Positions 32,570 through 40,980 of a stretch of DNA of 64,000 nucleotides are shown here, piece after piece. The notes beneath the pieces are model-generated. The model ran no database searches and was not told the origin of the DNA. It saw only the letters and a list, made by a program, of their open reading frames with translations. The position numbers were made by a program, and so were the translations under genes. The DNA is from Sciscionella marina DSM 45152 (GTDB taxonomy: Bacteria > Actinomycetota > Actinomycetes > Mycobacteriales > Pseudonocardiaceae). Numbering within the stretch: the first letter of the stretch is position 1; the number at the start of each line of letters is the position of its first letter. The stretch lies in the NCBI RefSeq assembly GCF_000379465.1, contig NZ_KB905458.1, forward strand, positions 106,844-170,843. Reading direction: 5' to 3'.

Positions 32570-32785
32570 TCAGGGTAAGCCGGGGCAACCACAGCATTTC
32601 CTGTACTTGGTTCCCGAACCGCACCGACACGCCTCGTTGCGTTCCGGCGGCCAGGCGATCACTTCGCCGAGCAGTTCCACGGCCTGCTCATATTCCTCGA
32701 GGATATGGAAATACTCGGCCGCCTCGAGCAGGATCTCGCCCCACTCCTCGGGGTGGTTCTCGACATTCGCCCGGACCTCGCGCAT
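32570..32785 (-). CDS. SEC-C zinc-motif protein
   Basis: This 71-residue protein ends with NEACRCGSGTKYRKCCG, the SEC-C motif (CXCXSGX8CC) known from the SecA C-terminus, which binds zinc. The preceding region is helical (GEILLEAAEYFHILEEYEQAVELLGEVI) and TPR-like. SEC-C proteins of this size are often truncated versions of longer helical proteins; the frame stays open upstream into the MFS gene end, but without a convincing start. It is likely co-transcribed with the downstream enoyl-CoA hydratase. Function is unknown. Confidence 0.7.
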   Translation of the reverse strand: MREVRANVENHPEEWGEILLEAAEYFHILEEYEQAVELLGEVIAWPPERNEACRCGSGTKYRKCCGCPGLP

Positions 32786-32825
32786 GAAGAATTCCGGACC
32801 ACTGTCCTTCGCCGTGCTCGGCGAT

Positions 32826-34130
32826 CTACGCGCCGGTCTCGGCCGGATCGGGGGCGCGGCCGAGCGCGAGCCCGAGCACGGTGAGCACCGCCGTACCGGC
32901 CAGGTACAGCGCGATCGCCAGCCAGCCCCCGGTCGCGGAGAGCAGCGCGGTGAAGATCAACGGCGCGATGGCACCCCCGAGCACGCCCGCGATCGTGTAG
33001 GCGAGCGAACTGCCCGTATAGCGCAGCCGCGCGGAGAACTGCTCGGTGACGAAGGCCGCCTGCGGTCCATACATCGAGGCGTGAATGGCGAGCGCGACGA
33101 TCATGCCGATGATCAGCCAGGTGATCGACCGTCCCTGGATCAGCGGGAAGAAGGCGAACGGCAGGGCCGCCGCGGCGATCGCCCCGATCAGGTACAGCAG
33201 CCTGCGATTCATCCGATCGGACAGCGCACCGAAGGCCGGGATCAGGAACAGCTCCACCCCGGAGGCGATGAGCATCGCGGTGAGGCCGACGGAACGGGAA
33301 AGACCGAGCTGCTGGGTGAGGTAGGTGAGGATGAACGCGGTGAACAGGGAGTACTGCACGTCCGGGCAGATCCGGGAGAGGATACCGGCGAGCAGCGGCC
33401 GCCATTCGTACCGGAACACATCGCGCAGCGGAGCGGCGGACCGTTCCCCCTTGGCCTGGATCGCCTTGAACACCGGGGTTTCCTCGAGTTTGACCCGGAT
33501 CCACAGCCCGAATCCCACGAGCAGCGCGGAAAGCAGGAAAGCGATCCGCCATCCCCAGTCGTTGAACTGCTCGGTCGTCACGAGCGCGCTGACCAGGGCG
33601 AGCGCCCCGTTCGCGAGCAGGGTTCCCGCGGGCGGACCGACCTGCGCCGCCGATGCCCAGAACCCGCGTTTCCGGGGATCGCCGAACTCGCTGGACAGCA
33701 GCACCGCCCCGCCCCATTCGCCACCGATGCCGACCCCCTGGGCGAACCGCAGCACCACGAGCAGAATCGGCGCGGCGCCACCGATCGTGGCGTAGGTGGG
33801 CAGTACACCGATCAGGAAGGTCGCGATGCCGACGAGCACCAGGGTCAGGACGAGCACCCGTTTGCGCCCGAGCACATCGCCGAGGCGGCCGAAGACGAAC
33901 CCGCCGAGCGGGCGCGCGGCATATCCCACGGCATACGTGGAAAAGGCCAGCATCGTGGACGCCAGCGGATCGTCGCCGGGGAAAAACAGCGGCCCGAAGA
34001 TCGTCGCACTGGCCACCGAATAGGCGGCGAAGTCGTAGTACTCCAGCGTGGTGCCGGAAAGACTGGCCGCAAATGCTTTGACCAGCGATTTACGGTCGAC
34101 CGAACTGCGGTCGATGGTGCTCTCGGACAT
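32826..34130 (-). CDS. MFS transporter, metabolite:H+ symporter type
   Basis: This 434-residue protein has 12 predicted helices. ASLSGTTLEYYDFAAYSVAS at the N-terminus, FGRLGDVLGRKRVLVLTLVLVG (loop 2-3 motif) and RFAQGVGIGGEWGGAVLLSSEFG are the signature blocks of the ShiA/ProP-like MHS family that imports organic acids or osmolytes with protons. The substrate cannot be assigned. It is followed closely by the SEC-C gene. The ATG at 34130 fits the family N-terminus. Confidence 0.88.
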   Translation of the reverse strand: MSESTIDRSSVDRKSLVKAFAASLSGTTLEYYDFAAYSVASATIFGPLFFPGDDPLASTMLAFSTYAVGYAARPLGGFVFGRLGDVLGRKRVLVLTLVLVGIATFLIGVLPTYATIGGAAPILLVVLRFAQGVGIGGEWGGAVLLSSEFGDPRKRGFWASAAQVGPPAGTLLANGALALVSALVTTEQFNDWGWRIAFLLSALLVGFGLWIRVKLEETPVFKAIQAKGERSAAPLRDVFRYEWRPLLAGILSRICPDVQYSLFTAFILTYLTQQLGLSRSVGLTAMLIASGVELFLIPAFGALSDRMNRRLLYLIGAIAAAALPFAFFPLIQGRSITWLIIGMIVALAIHASMYGPQAAFVTEQFSARLRYTGSSLAYTIAGVLGGAIAPLIFTALLSATGGWLAIALYLAGTAVLTVLGLALGRAPDPAETGA

Positions 34131-34223
34131 GCGCGATCCCTGCTCGGTCGACTCGGGTGCGCACAGTGTTCGGCAGCGTGCCGGTCAACGCAAGTGACGT
34201 GACCGGCGAGTCCGCCCGGCTGC

Positions 34224-36260
34224 TCAGGCGGTGACCGAGGCCGGATCGATCTCGTGCTGCTCGCAGATCACGTCCACGATCCCGTCCATGATCTCGGTGA
34301 GTTCGTAGTCCTTGGGGGTGAACACCCGCGCGACGCCGTGCGCGCGCAGCGCGGCCGCGTCCTCGGGCGGGATGATCCCGCCGACGATCACCGGGATGTC
34401 CTCGGCACCGCTCACGCGCAGCCCCTCGACGACGGCGGGCACGACCTCCATGTGCGAACCGGAGAGCACGGAAAGCCCGACCACGTGCACGCCTTCCTGC
34501 ACGGCGGCCGCGACGATCTGTGCGGGGGTGAGCCGGATTCCCTGGTACACCACTTCGAATCCGGTGTCCCTGGCGCGCACGGCGACCTGTTCGGCGCCGT
34601 TGGAATGCCCGTCGAGTCCCGGTTTGCCGACCAGCAGGCGCAACCGTTCGCCGATGCGTTCACCGGCGGCCTGCACCCGGCCGCGCACCCTGGCGATCTC
34701 CGCACCGGCCTCGCCTGCCGCCGAAGCACCCGAAACGCCGGTCGGTGCGCGGTATTCGCCGAACTCCTCGCGCAGCGCCTGCGACCATTCCCCGGTCGTG
34801 ACCCCGGCCCGGCAGCACCGCAGGGTGGCCTTGACCAGATTCTCATCGGTTTTCGCTGCGGCACGCAATCCTTCGAGGGCCTCGACGACCGCGGCGCTGT
34901 CCCGCTCGGCGCGCCATTTCCGGATGGCCTCGATCGCTTCCTTCTCCACCTGTGGGTCGACGGTCTCGATCGCGTCCACATCCCCGCTCTGCAGCGGCGA
35001 AGGCTCGGTGCCCTCGAATTTGTTGACCCCGACGATGACGTCCTCACCGGATTCCATGCGCCTGCGCCGTTCCGCGAGCGAGGAGACGAGCTGGGATTTC
35101 ATGTACCCGCTCTCCACCGCGGCCACCGCGCCGCCCATTCCCTGCACCCGGTCGATCTCGGCCCGCGCACCCTCCACAATGGACGCGACCTTCGCCTCCA
35201 CCACGGTGGAACCGTCGAACAGGTCGCCGTAGTCGAGCAGGTCCGTCTCGTAGGCGAGCACCTGCTGCATGCGCAGCGCCCACTGTTGATCCCAGGGACG
35301 GGGCAGGCCGAGCGCCTCGTTCCACGCGGGCAGCTGCACGGCGCGGGCGCGCGCATTGCGGGAAAGCGTGACCGCGAGCATTTCCAGCACGATGCGCTGC
35401 ACATTGTTCTCCGGCTGCGCCTCGGTGAGCCCGAGCGAGTTCACCTGAACGCCGTACCGGAACCGGCGCGCCTTCGCGTCCGTGACCCCATAACGTTCCC
35501 TGGTGAGTTCATCCCACAGCTCGGTGAACGCCCGCATCTTGCACAGTTCCTCGACGAAGCGCACCCCCGCGTTGACGAAGAACGAGATGCGCCCGACGAC
35601 ACGGCCCATGTCCTCGGGCGCGATCTGGCCGGAATCACGCACCGCGTCCAGCACGGCGATCGCGGTGCACAGCGCGTAGGCGACCTCCTGTGTCGGGGTC
35701 GCGCCCGCCTCCTGCAGGTGATAACTGCAGATGTTGATCGGGTTCCACTTCGGCACATTGTTGACCGTGTAGGCGACCATATCGGTGATCAGCCGCAACG
35801 AGGGCGCGGGCGGGAACACGTAGGTGCCGCGGGAAAGGTATTCCTTGATGATGTCGTTCTGCGTGGTCCCCGCGAGCTTGGCGACGACCTCTTTCCAGTC
35901 CTTGCCCTCGGCCTCGGCCTGTTCCTGCGCCACGGTGACGTAGAGCGAGAGCAGCCACATCGCCGGGGCGTTGATGGTCATCGAGGTGTTGGCCTCGCCG
36001 AGCGGGATCCCGTCGAACAGGGCCCGCATATCGCCGATGTGGCTGACCGGCACACCGACCTTGCCGACCTCGCCGATGGACAGTTCGTCATCGGGGTCGT
36101 AGCCGGTCTGGGTGGGCAGGTCGAAGGCGACCGAAAGCCCGGTCTGGCCTTTGGCGAGGTTTCGCCGGTAGAGCTCGTTCGAGGCAGCAGCCGAGGAGTG
36201 ACCGGCATAGGTCCGCATGACCCACGGACGATCGCGCTCAGCATCGTTCGGGTATGGCAC
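34224..36260 (-). CDS. meaA: Adenosylcobalamin-dependent acyl-CoA mutase, MeaA type
   Basis: This 678-residue protein has a methylmalonyl-CoA mutase-like TIM barrel (about 1-480) and a cobalamin-binding domain (about 540-670) with GKPGLDGHSNGAEQVAVRAR, containing the DxHxxG motif. The N-terminal PWVMRTYAGHSSAAASNELY and FDLPTQTGYDPDDELSIGEV match MeaA, which in other bacteria acts as ethylmalonyl-CoA mutase in the ethylmalonyl-CoA pathway. The start is GTG 36260 after GGAGGTCACG. It stands alone; a cobalamin adenosyltransferase gene lies 6 kb away. Confidence 0.88.
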   Translation of the reverse strand: MPYPNDAERDRPWVMRTYAGHSSAAASNELYRRNLAKGQTGLSVAFDLPTQTGYDPDDELSIGEVGKVGVPVSHIGDMRALFDGIPLGEANTSMTINAPAMWLLSLYVTVAQEQAEAEGKDWKEVVAKLAGTTQNDIIKEYLSRGTYVFPPAPSLRLITDMVAYTVNNVPKWNPINICSYHLQEAGATPTQEVAYALCTAIAVLDAVRDSGQIAPEDMGRVVGRISFFVNAGVRFVEELCKMRAFTELWDELTRERYGVTDAKARRFRYGVQVNSLGLTEAQPENNVQRIVLEMLAVTLSRNARARAVQLPAWNEALGLPRPWDQQWALRMQQVLAYETDLLDYGDLFDGSTVVEAKVASIVEGARAEIDRVQGMGGAVAAVESGYMKSQLVSSLAERRRRMESGEDVIVGVNKFEGTEPSPLQSGDVDAIETVDPQVEKEAIEAIRKWRAERDSAAVVEALEGLRAAAKTDENLVKATLRCCRAGVTTGEWSQALREEFGEYRAPTGVSGASAAGEAGAEIARVRGRVQAAGERIGERLRLLVGKPGLDGHSNGAEQVAVRARDTGFEVVYQGIRLTPAQIVAAAVQEGVHVVGLSVLSGSHMEVVPAVVEGLRVSGAEDIPVIVGGIIPPEDAAALRAHGVARVFTPKDYELTEIMDGIVDVICEQHEIDPASVTA

Positions 36261-36356
36261 CGTGACCTCCAGAGCAGGGTTAACCGACGCTAACCCATGG
36301 TACTGGCCGGTAACCCGTTCGCACGGTGGACCCGGTCACATGTACCGGTCAAGCGT

Positions 36357-38168
36357 TCAGCCGACCGAGTGCATCACGGCCGCGGCCGAGCCACCGCGCC
36401 GCTCCGGTTCGCCCGCGGCGACGACCGAGCCGCCCGCACGGAACTCCAGGCCGTCGGCGACCCCGATGGTCGGTTCGGCGCCCGGCTGGTCCGCGGTCGA
36501 CTCCACATAGAACTTCTGTCCGAGCTTCTCGAGTTTCTTCGCCTCCGGTGAGGCGAGGAAAGCCGGTTCGACCTGGGTTTCGGCGGTGTTGCGCTGCGAG
36601 GCACGCGGCGCCGCGATCGCCTCCGGCAGGCCCATCCCGAAATCGATGCGGTCGACCAGAATCTGCAGCACCGTGGTGATGATCGTGGAACCACCGGGGG
36701 ACCCGACCGCGAGGAACGGCTTGCCGTCCTTGGCCACGATCGTCGGGGACATGGCGGAGCGCGGGCGTTTACCAGGAGCGGGCAGGTTCGGGTCGGGCAC
36801 TCCCGCGGCACTCGGCGCGAAGTCGAAATCGGTGAGTTCGTTGTTCAGCAGGAAACCGCGCCCGGGCACGGTGATCGCGCTGCCGCCGAGCTGTTCGATG
36901 GTGTTGGTGTAGGAGGCGACATTGCCCCATTTGTCGGTGACCACGAAATGGTTGGTGTGCCTGCCCTTGTCCTGTGCGGGAGCACCGGCCTTCGCGGTAC
37001 AGCCCGTGTCCGGGCGGTAGGGATCGCCGGGCGCGACGGGGCTCTTGCCCGCGTGTTCCGGGTCGATCAGGCAGGCGCGCGCGTCCGCGTAGCGCTGGGA
37101 GAGCAGTTCCCGCTGCGGAACCGGGGTGTAGCGCGGATCGCCGAGGTAACGGTCCCGGTCGGCATAGGCCAGCCTGCTCGCCTCCAGGTAGTGGTGCAGC
37201 GCCTCGGCGCGGTCCATCGTGGCGAGGTTCTTGGTTTCCAGCATGTTCAGCGCCTCACCGACGGTGACCCCGCCCGAGGAGGACGGCGCCATCCCGTACA
37301 CGTCGAGGCCGCGGTACTTCGAATGCGCAGGACGCTGGTCCGCGGTGCGGTAGGTGGCGAGATCGGCGTTCGACATCCGCCCGGAACTCGGTTCGATGTT
37401 CGCACCCGGCGCGGTCGGCGGATTGTCCACCGCCTTGGTCAGATCGCGGCCGATACTCCCGCGATAGAAGGCTTTCGTGCCGTGCGCGCGGATCTGGGCG
37501 TAGGTGCGGGCCAGATCCGGATTCTTGAAGGTGGAGCCGGCCTCGGGCGGTTTTCCGGCGGGCAGGAACAGCTTCGCCGTCGGGGCGAACTGGCTGAACC
37601 GCTTCTGGTTCTGCGCGGTCTGATCGGCGAACACCTGGTCCACGGTGAATCCCTTGGCCGCGACGGACTGCGCGGGCGCCAGCGTCTTGCCGAGGTCGAA
37701 CTTGCCCCAGCGGTCGAGCAGCCGCTGCCAGGTGGCGAGCATTCCGGGCACCCCGACCGAGATCCCGTTGTTGATGGCGATGTCCCGGTCCATCGGTTTG
37801 CCGGTCCGCTTGTCGATGAACCGGTTCTTGTCCGCGGAGTAGGGCGCTTTCTCCCGGCCGTCGATGGTGGAGACCTTCTTCGTGCGCGCGTCGTAGTACA
37901 CCGCGTACCCACCGCCACCGAGGCCCGCGACGTAGGGATCGGTGACCCCGAGCGTCGCACCGACCGCGACCGCCGCATCCGCCGCGGTACCACCTTCCTT
38001 GAGGACTCGCATGCCCGCCGCCGTGCTCTCCGCGGTGTCCGAGACGACCGCCCCGCCTGTTCCGGTGGCCACCGGATTCTTGGGCGGATTGGGCGCTGCG
38101 GCCGACATCCCGGGTGTGGCAACCAAAGCGAGGACGGTGACGAGGGCCGCGACAGGCTTGGCGAGCAT
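36357..38168 (-). CDS. ggt: Secreted gamma-glutamyltransferase
   Basis: This 603-residue proenzyme has a signal peptide (MLAKPVAALVTVLALVATPG, cleavage after SAA) and self-cleaves before the Thr in GRHTNHFVVTDKWGNVAS, which becomes the nucleophile of the small subunit. AVGATLGVTDPYVAGLGGGGY is the large-subunit signature and AVGSPGGSTIITTVLQ the small-subunit one. It hydrolyses or transfers gamma-glutamyl groups, for example from glutathione. A -10 TAGAAC lies 7 nt before the ATG. It is monocistronic. Confidence 0.93.
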   Translation of the reverse strand: MLAKPVAALVTVLALVATPGMSAAAPNPPKNPVATGTGGAVVSDTAESTAAGMRVLKEGGTAADAAVAVGATLGVTDPYVAGLGGGGYAVYYDARTKKVSTIDGREKAPYSADKNRFIDKRTGKPMDRDIAINNGISVGVPGMLATWQRLLDRWGKFDLGKTLAPAQSVAAKGFTVDQVFADQTAQNQKRFSQFAPTAKLFLPAGKPPEAGSTFKNPDLARTYAQIRAHGTKAFYRGSIGRDLTKAVDNPPTAPGANIEPSSGRMSNADLATYRTADQRPAHSKYRGLDVYGMAPSSSGGVTVGEALNMLETKNLATMDRAEALHHYLEASRLAYADRDRYLGDPRYTPVPQRELLSQRYADARACLIDPEHAGKSPVAPGDPYRPDTGCTAKAGAPAQDKGRHTNHFVVTDKWGNVASYTNTIEQLGGSAITVPGRGFLLNNELTDFDFAPSAAGVPDPNLPAPGKRPRSAMSPTIVAKDGKPFLAVGSPGGSTIITTVLQILVDRIDFGMGLPEAIAAPRASQRNTAETQVEPAFLASPEAKKLEKLGQKFYVESTADQPGAEPTIGVADGLEFRAGGSVVAAGEPERRGGSAAAVMHSVG

Positions 38169-38175
38169 GCGCTGT

Positions 38176-38181
38176 GTTCTA
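38176..38181 (-). promoter_or_regulatory. -10 element of ggt
   Basis: TAGAAC (minus strand) is 7 nt before the ATG with no ribosome binding site between, which predicts a leaderless transcript. Confidence 0.4.
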
Positions 38182-38404
38182 CCCCATTGTGTCGCCGGGC
38201 ACCAGAGATGTGTCCGGCGGTCCGCTGCCATCGCGTGGGAGGGCAACGCCCGCCGAACCGTTCGACCGTCGCGATGGCCGTTTCCACATCCCGGAGGTAT
38301 TCGGATCCCCAGCCGTGCACGCCCGGCGTGCACCACGGACGGAGGGAGATTCGCACTGCCCAGGAGCGTGCAACCGAGCTGCACCGCACCGCTTGTACAC
38401 CGAG

Positions 38405-38443
38405 TTATCCACAACCTGCGGAGTTATCCACAGATTATGCACA
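38405..38443 (+). promoter_or_regulatory. Cluster of three DnaA boxes
   Basis: TTATCCACA at 38405-38413 and 38424-38432 and TTATGCACA at 38435-38443 all match the TTWTNCACA consensus in the same orientation, at 19- and 11-bp intervals. A weaker TTGTACACC precedes them (38393-38401). They lie in a 369-nt non-coding gap between ggt and the Pro-rich protein gene. No dnaA or dnaN is near, so this is not the usual oriC location. Confidence 0.7.
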
Positions 38444-38497
38444 AGCCCCCGAAAGCCCCTCTGACCTCGATAGACTGCCATCGGGGGGTACCCCCGT

Positions 38498-38529
38498 GGC
38501 CGAGCGCCGTGGATACATGGCGCCCGGCC
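38498..38529 (-). terminator. Terminator of the Pro-rich protein gene
   Basis: GGCCGAGCGCC and GGCGCCCGGCC pair over 11 bp with a single A-C mismatch and a 10-nt loop, 8 nt past the stop at 38538. A second perfect palindrome, GGGGGTACCCCC, follows at 38484-38495. No U tract is present. Confidence 0.6.
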
Positions 38530-38537
38530 TGGTGCGG

Positions 38538-38894
38538 CTACTTCTTCGGGGTGGCCGGTTCGGCGGGCTTGGTCGGCAGGGTCTGGCCGGGTTCGCCCGG
38601 GCGGGCCGGGTGTGCGGGCTGTGCCGGGTGCCCGGGCTTGGTCGGCAGGCTCGCCCCCGGAGGCAGGATGATGACCTGGCCCGATGGCAGGACTATGACC
38701 CGGTGCGGTGCGTCGCTGATCTTGTGCCCGGGAATGTGTGCCGCGTCGGCCGGGGCCTCGACGGTCTGCGCGGGGGTCTTGGTGGTGTTGCCGGGATCGG
38801 TGGCGGCCGATGCGGCGCCGGCCGTGGCAACCCCGACCGCCGCGGTGCAGCCGAGGATCAGGACGGTGCGGCGGACCGCGCGATCGATTCGCAT
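38538..38894 (-). CDS. Secreted Pro-rich small protein
   Basis: This 118-residue protein has a signal peptide (residues 1-31, MRIDRAVRRTVLILGC, ending ASAA), a middle segment (HKISDAPHRVIVLPSGQVII) and a Pro/Ala/Lys-rich tail (LPTKPGHPAQPAHPARPGEP). No domain is known. I start at the ATG at 38894, 5 nt after GGAG, not the GTG 6 nt upstream. It diverges from a two-component regulator whose likely operator lies in the shared promoter region, so it is probably a target of that system. Confidence 0.68.
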   Translation of the reverse strand: MRIDRAVRRTVLILGCTAAVGVATAGAASAATDPGNTTKTPAQTVEAPADAAHIPGHKISDAPHRVIVLPSGQVIILPPGASLPTKPGHPAQPAHPARPGEPGQTLPTKPAEPATPKK

Positions 38895-38959
38895 GTTCAC
38901 TCCAGTTCGTCGGTTTACCCGTGATCTGCCATGGCAGGACCGACTGTGCCGGTGGCCCG

Positions 38960-38999
38960 CTGAAGGGAAGCTGAACGAACCTGAAGGCGTCTTCAGGTT
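38960..38999. promoter_or_regulatory. Response-regulator operator: CTGAA direct repeats plus inverted repeat
   Basis: CTGAA occurs at 38960, 38971 and 38981 (11- and 10-bp steps, one helical turn each). The last is part of a perfect 9-bp inverted repeat AACCTGAAG/CTTCAGGTT (38978-38999, 4-bp loop). Helical-turn direct repeats are typical of OmpR/PhoB sites. The region is shared by the regulator gene and the divergent Pro-rich protein gene. Confidence 0.55.
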
Positions 39000-39019
39000 G
39001 CCGTGTGATCCTTGTCCGC

Positions 39020-39706
39020 ATGCGTGTACTGGTCGTCGAGGACGAGCAGCGTCTCGCCGCTGCCCTGCACACGGGGCTTCAGGCGGAGGGCTGGGCGGTG
39101 GATGTGACCGGCGACGGCACGGAGGCCCTGTGGCTGGCCGAATGCCATGACTACGACGCGATCCTGCTCGACATTCTGCTCCCCGGGCTCAACGGTTACC
39201 GGGTCTGTTCGCGGCTGCGCGCGGCGGGTGACTGGACCCCGATCATCATGCTCACCGCGAAGGACGGCGAGTACGACGAGGCGGAGGCACTCGATGCGGG
39301 CGCGGACGACTACATCACCAAGCCGTTCTCCTATGTCGTGCTGCTCGCCCGGCTGCGCACGGTGCTGCGGCGCAGCCCGGTCGCCCGTCCCTCGCTGTTG
39401 CACGCCGGGGACCTGGTGCTCGACCCGGCGACCAGGCGGTGTTCGCGTGCGGGTACCGATATCAGCCTGACCGCGAAGGAATTCGCCGTGCTCGAACTGC
39501 TCGCCCGCAGCCCGGGGCAGGTGCTCTCCAAACAACGGTTGCTCGACGGCGGCTGGGATTTCGCCTTCGACGGCGCGGCCAATCTGATCGAGGTGCACAT
39601 CAGCGCGCTGCGCCGCAAGATCGATACGCCGTTCGGCCGCACCAGCATCCGCACCGTGCGCGGGCACGGTTACCAGCTACTCGCGGACGGGGCCGCGGAT
39701 GCGTAG
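39020..39706 (+). CDS. OmpR/PhoB-family response regulator
   Basis: This 228-residue protein has a receiver domain (about 1-115) with the acidic pair VVEDE, phosphorylation site in ILLDILLPG near residue 51, Thr in MLTAKDG and Lys in ITKPFSY, followed by a winged-helix DNA-binding domain (LTAKEFAVLELLARSPGQVL, GANLIEVHISALRRKID, RTVRGHGYQL). It overlaps the histidine kinase gene by 8 nt. The ATG 39020 is favoured over GTG 39005. Its upstream CTGAA array suggests autoregulation and control of the neighbouring secreted protein. Confidence 0.93.
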   Translation: MRVLVVEDEQRLAAALHTGLQAEGWAVDVTGDGTEALWLAECHDYDAILLDILLPGLNGYRVCSRLRAAGDWTPIIMLTAKDGEYDEAEALDAGADDYITKPFSYVVLLARLRTVLRRSPVARPSLLHAGDLVLDPATRRCSRAGTDISLTAKEFAVLELLARSPGQVLSKQRLLDGGWDFAFDGAANLIEVHISALRRKIDTPFGRTSIRTVRGHGYQLLADGAADA

Positions 39707-40970
39707 CAGGCTCTCGGTCCGGGCCCGCACCACCGCGGTCGCCACGACCGTGGTCGCCGCCGCCCTCGCCGCGATCGGCTGGTTGCTGATCGGCTACCTG
39801 CACAACCGGCTGTCCACCGAGCTCGACTCCTCGGTGCACCTGCAGCTGGCCAGATCCGCGGCGGCCGTACAGTACGGCAGAACCCTCCCGGTCCGCACCG
39901 ATGCGGTCGACGTGCAGGTGGTCCCGGGGAAACCGGCCGCCCAGCTGAAGCGCGCCGGACCCGCTCGCCCGGCCAGGATGAGCGACACGAAGGTGGCCAG
40001 CACGGCGGTGCCGACCGGGGAAGGCGTGAAAACCGTGGTCGCCCGTGCTTCGACCGAACCCGTTGCCCAGGCGACGAGCGCGGCGACCGGGGCGCTGCTG
40101 ATCGGCGGGCCGATCCTGCTCGCCCTGGTCGGCGCACTCACCTGGTTCGGGACCGGCAGGGCACTGCGGCCGGTCGAGGCGATCCGGCACGAGTTCGCGC
40201 GGCTCTCGGCACACGAACTGTCCGCCAGGATGCCGGTGCCCTCGGGCCGGGACGAGATCACCAAACTCGCCGAGACCCTCAACGAAACCCTCGAACGCCT
40301 GGACCGATCGGTGCGGCGTCAGCAGCGGTTCATCGCGGACGCCTCGCACGAGCTGCGCAGCCCGCTGGCCACCATGCGCACCCCGCTCGAGGTGGCCCGG
40401 GCCCATCCGGAACTGGTGCACTGGCCGGACGTCGCCGATGGCGCACTCGAAGACCTGGACAGGCTGGAGCGGCTCAGCGCGGACCTGCTCACCCTCGCAC
40501 GGATCGATTCCTCGCCGATGAGACCGGAACCGGTGGACCTCGCCGCGATCGCCGCGGACGCGATCGGTGCACAACCGGAGAGCGGCCTCGACTGGCGGTT
40601 CGAAGCGGCGGACGAGGCGGTGATCGAAGGGCACCCACGGCATCTCGCCCGGCTGCTGGCGAACCTGCTCGACAATGCCCGCGCGCACGCCGCGAGCACC
40701 GTGCGGGTCCGACTGAGGGTACGGGACCACGGCGTGCGGCTGGACGTCCTCGATGACGGTCCCGGAATCCCGGCGGATCAGCGGGAACGCATCTTCGAAC
40801 GGTTCGCCCGGCTGGACACGGCACGCAACGCCGAAGCGGGCGGCACCGGCCTCGGGCTGGCCATCGCACGGGAGATCGCCGAGGCACACGGTGGCACGCT
40901 GCGCGCCGAACCCCCGCGCGCCGGGTCGGGCCTCGGCGGCGCGCACTTCACCGCCGCCTTCCCGCGCTGA
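39699..40970 (+). CDS. Sensor histidine kinase
   Basis: This 423-residue kinase has two transmembrane helices (about 13-35 and 130-150) flanking an extracellular sensor of about 95 residues, a HAMP domain, the H-box RFIADASHELRSPLATMRTP, an N-box LLANLLDNARAHA, and the ATP-lid motifs VLDDGPGIP and GGTGLGLAIA. It pairs with the preceding regulator. The extracellular domain has no named fold, so the signal is unknown. The arrangement resembles small envelope-stress kinases such as CutS/TcrY. Confidence 0.93.
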   Translation: MRSRLSVRARTTAVATTVVAAALAAIGWLLIGYLHNRLSTELDSSVHLQLARSAAAVQYGRTLPVRTDAVDVQVVPGKPAAQLKRAGPARPARMSDTKVASTAVPTGEGVKTVVARASTEPVAQATSAATGALLIGGPILLALVGALTWFGTGRALRPVEAIRHEFARLSAHELSARMPVPSGRDEITKLAETLNETLERLDRSVRRQQRFIADASHELRSPLATMRTPLEVARAHPELVHWPDVADGALEDLDRLERLSADLLTLARIDSSPMRPEPVDLAAIAADAIGAQPESGLDWRFEAADEAVIEGHPRHLARLLANLLDNARAHAASTVRVRLRVRDHGVRLDVLDDGPGIPADQRERIFERFARLDTARNAEAGGTGLGLAIAREIAEAHGGTLRAEPPRAGSGLGGAHFTAAFPR

Positions 40971-40980
40971 CCGAGTCGCG

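Noticed and set aside
38405..38443. Chromosomal origin oriC
   Set aside because: No dnaA, dnaN, rpmH or gyrase genes are near, and only three clear boxes are present.
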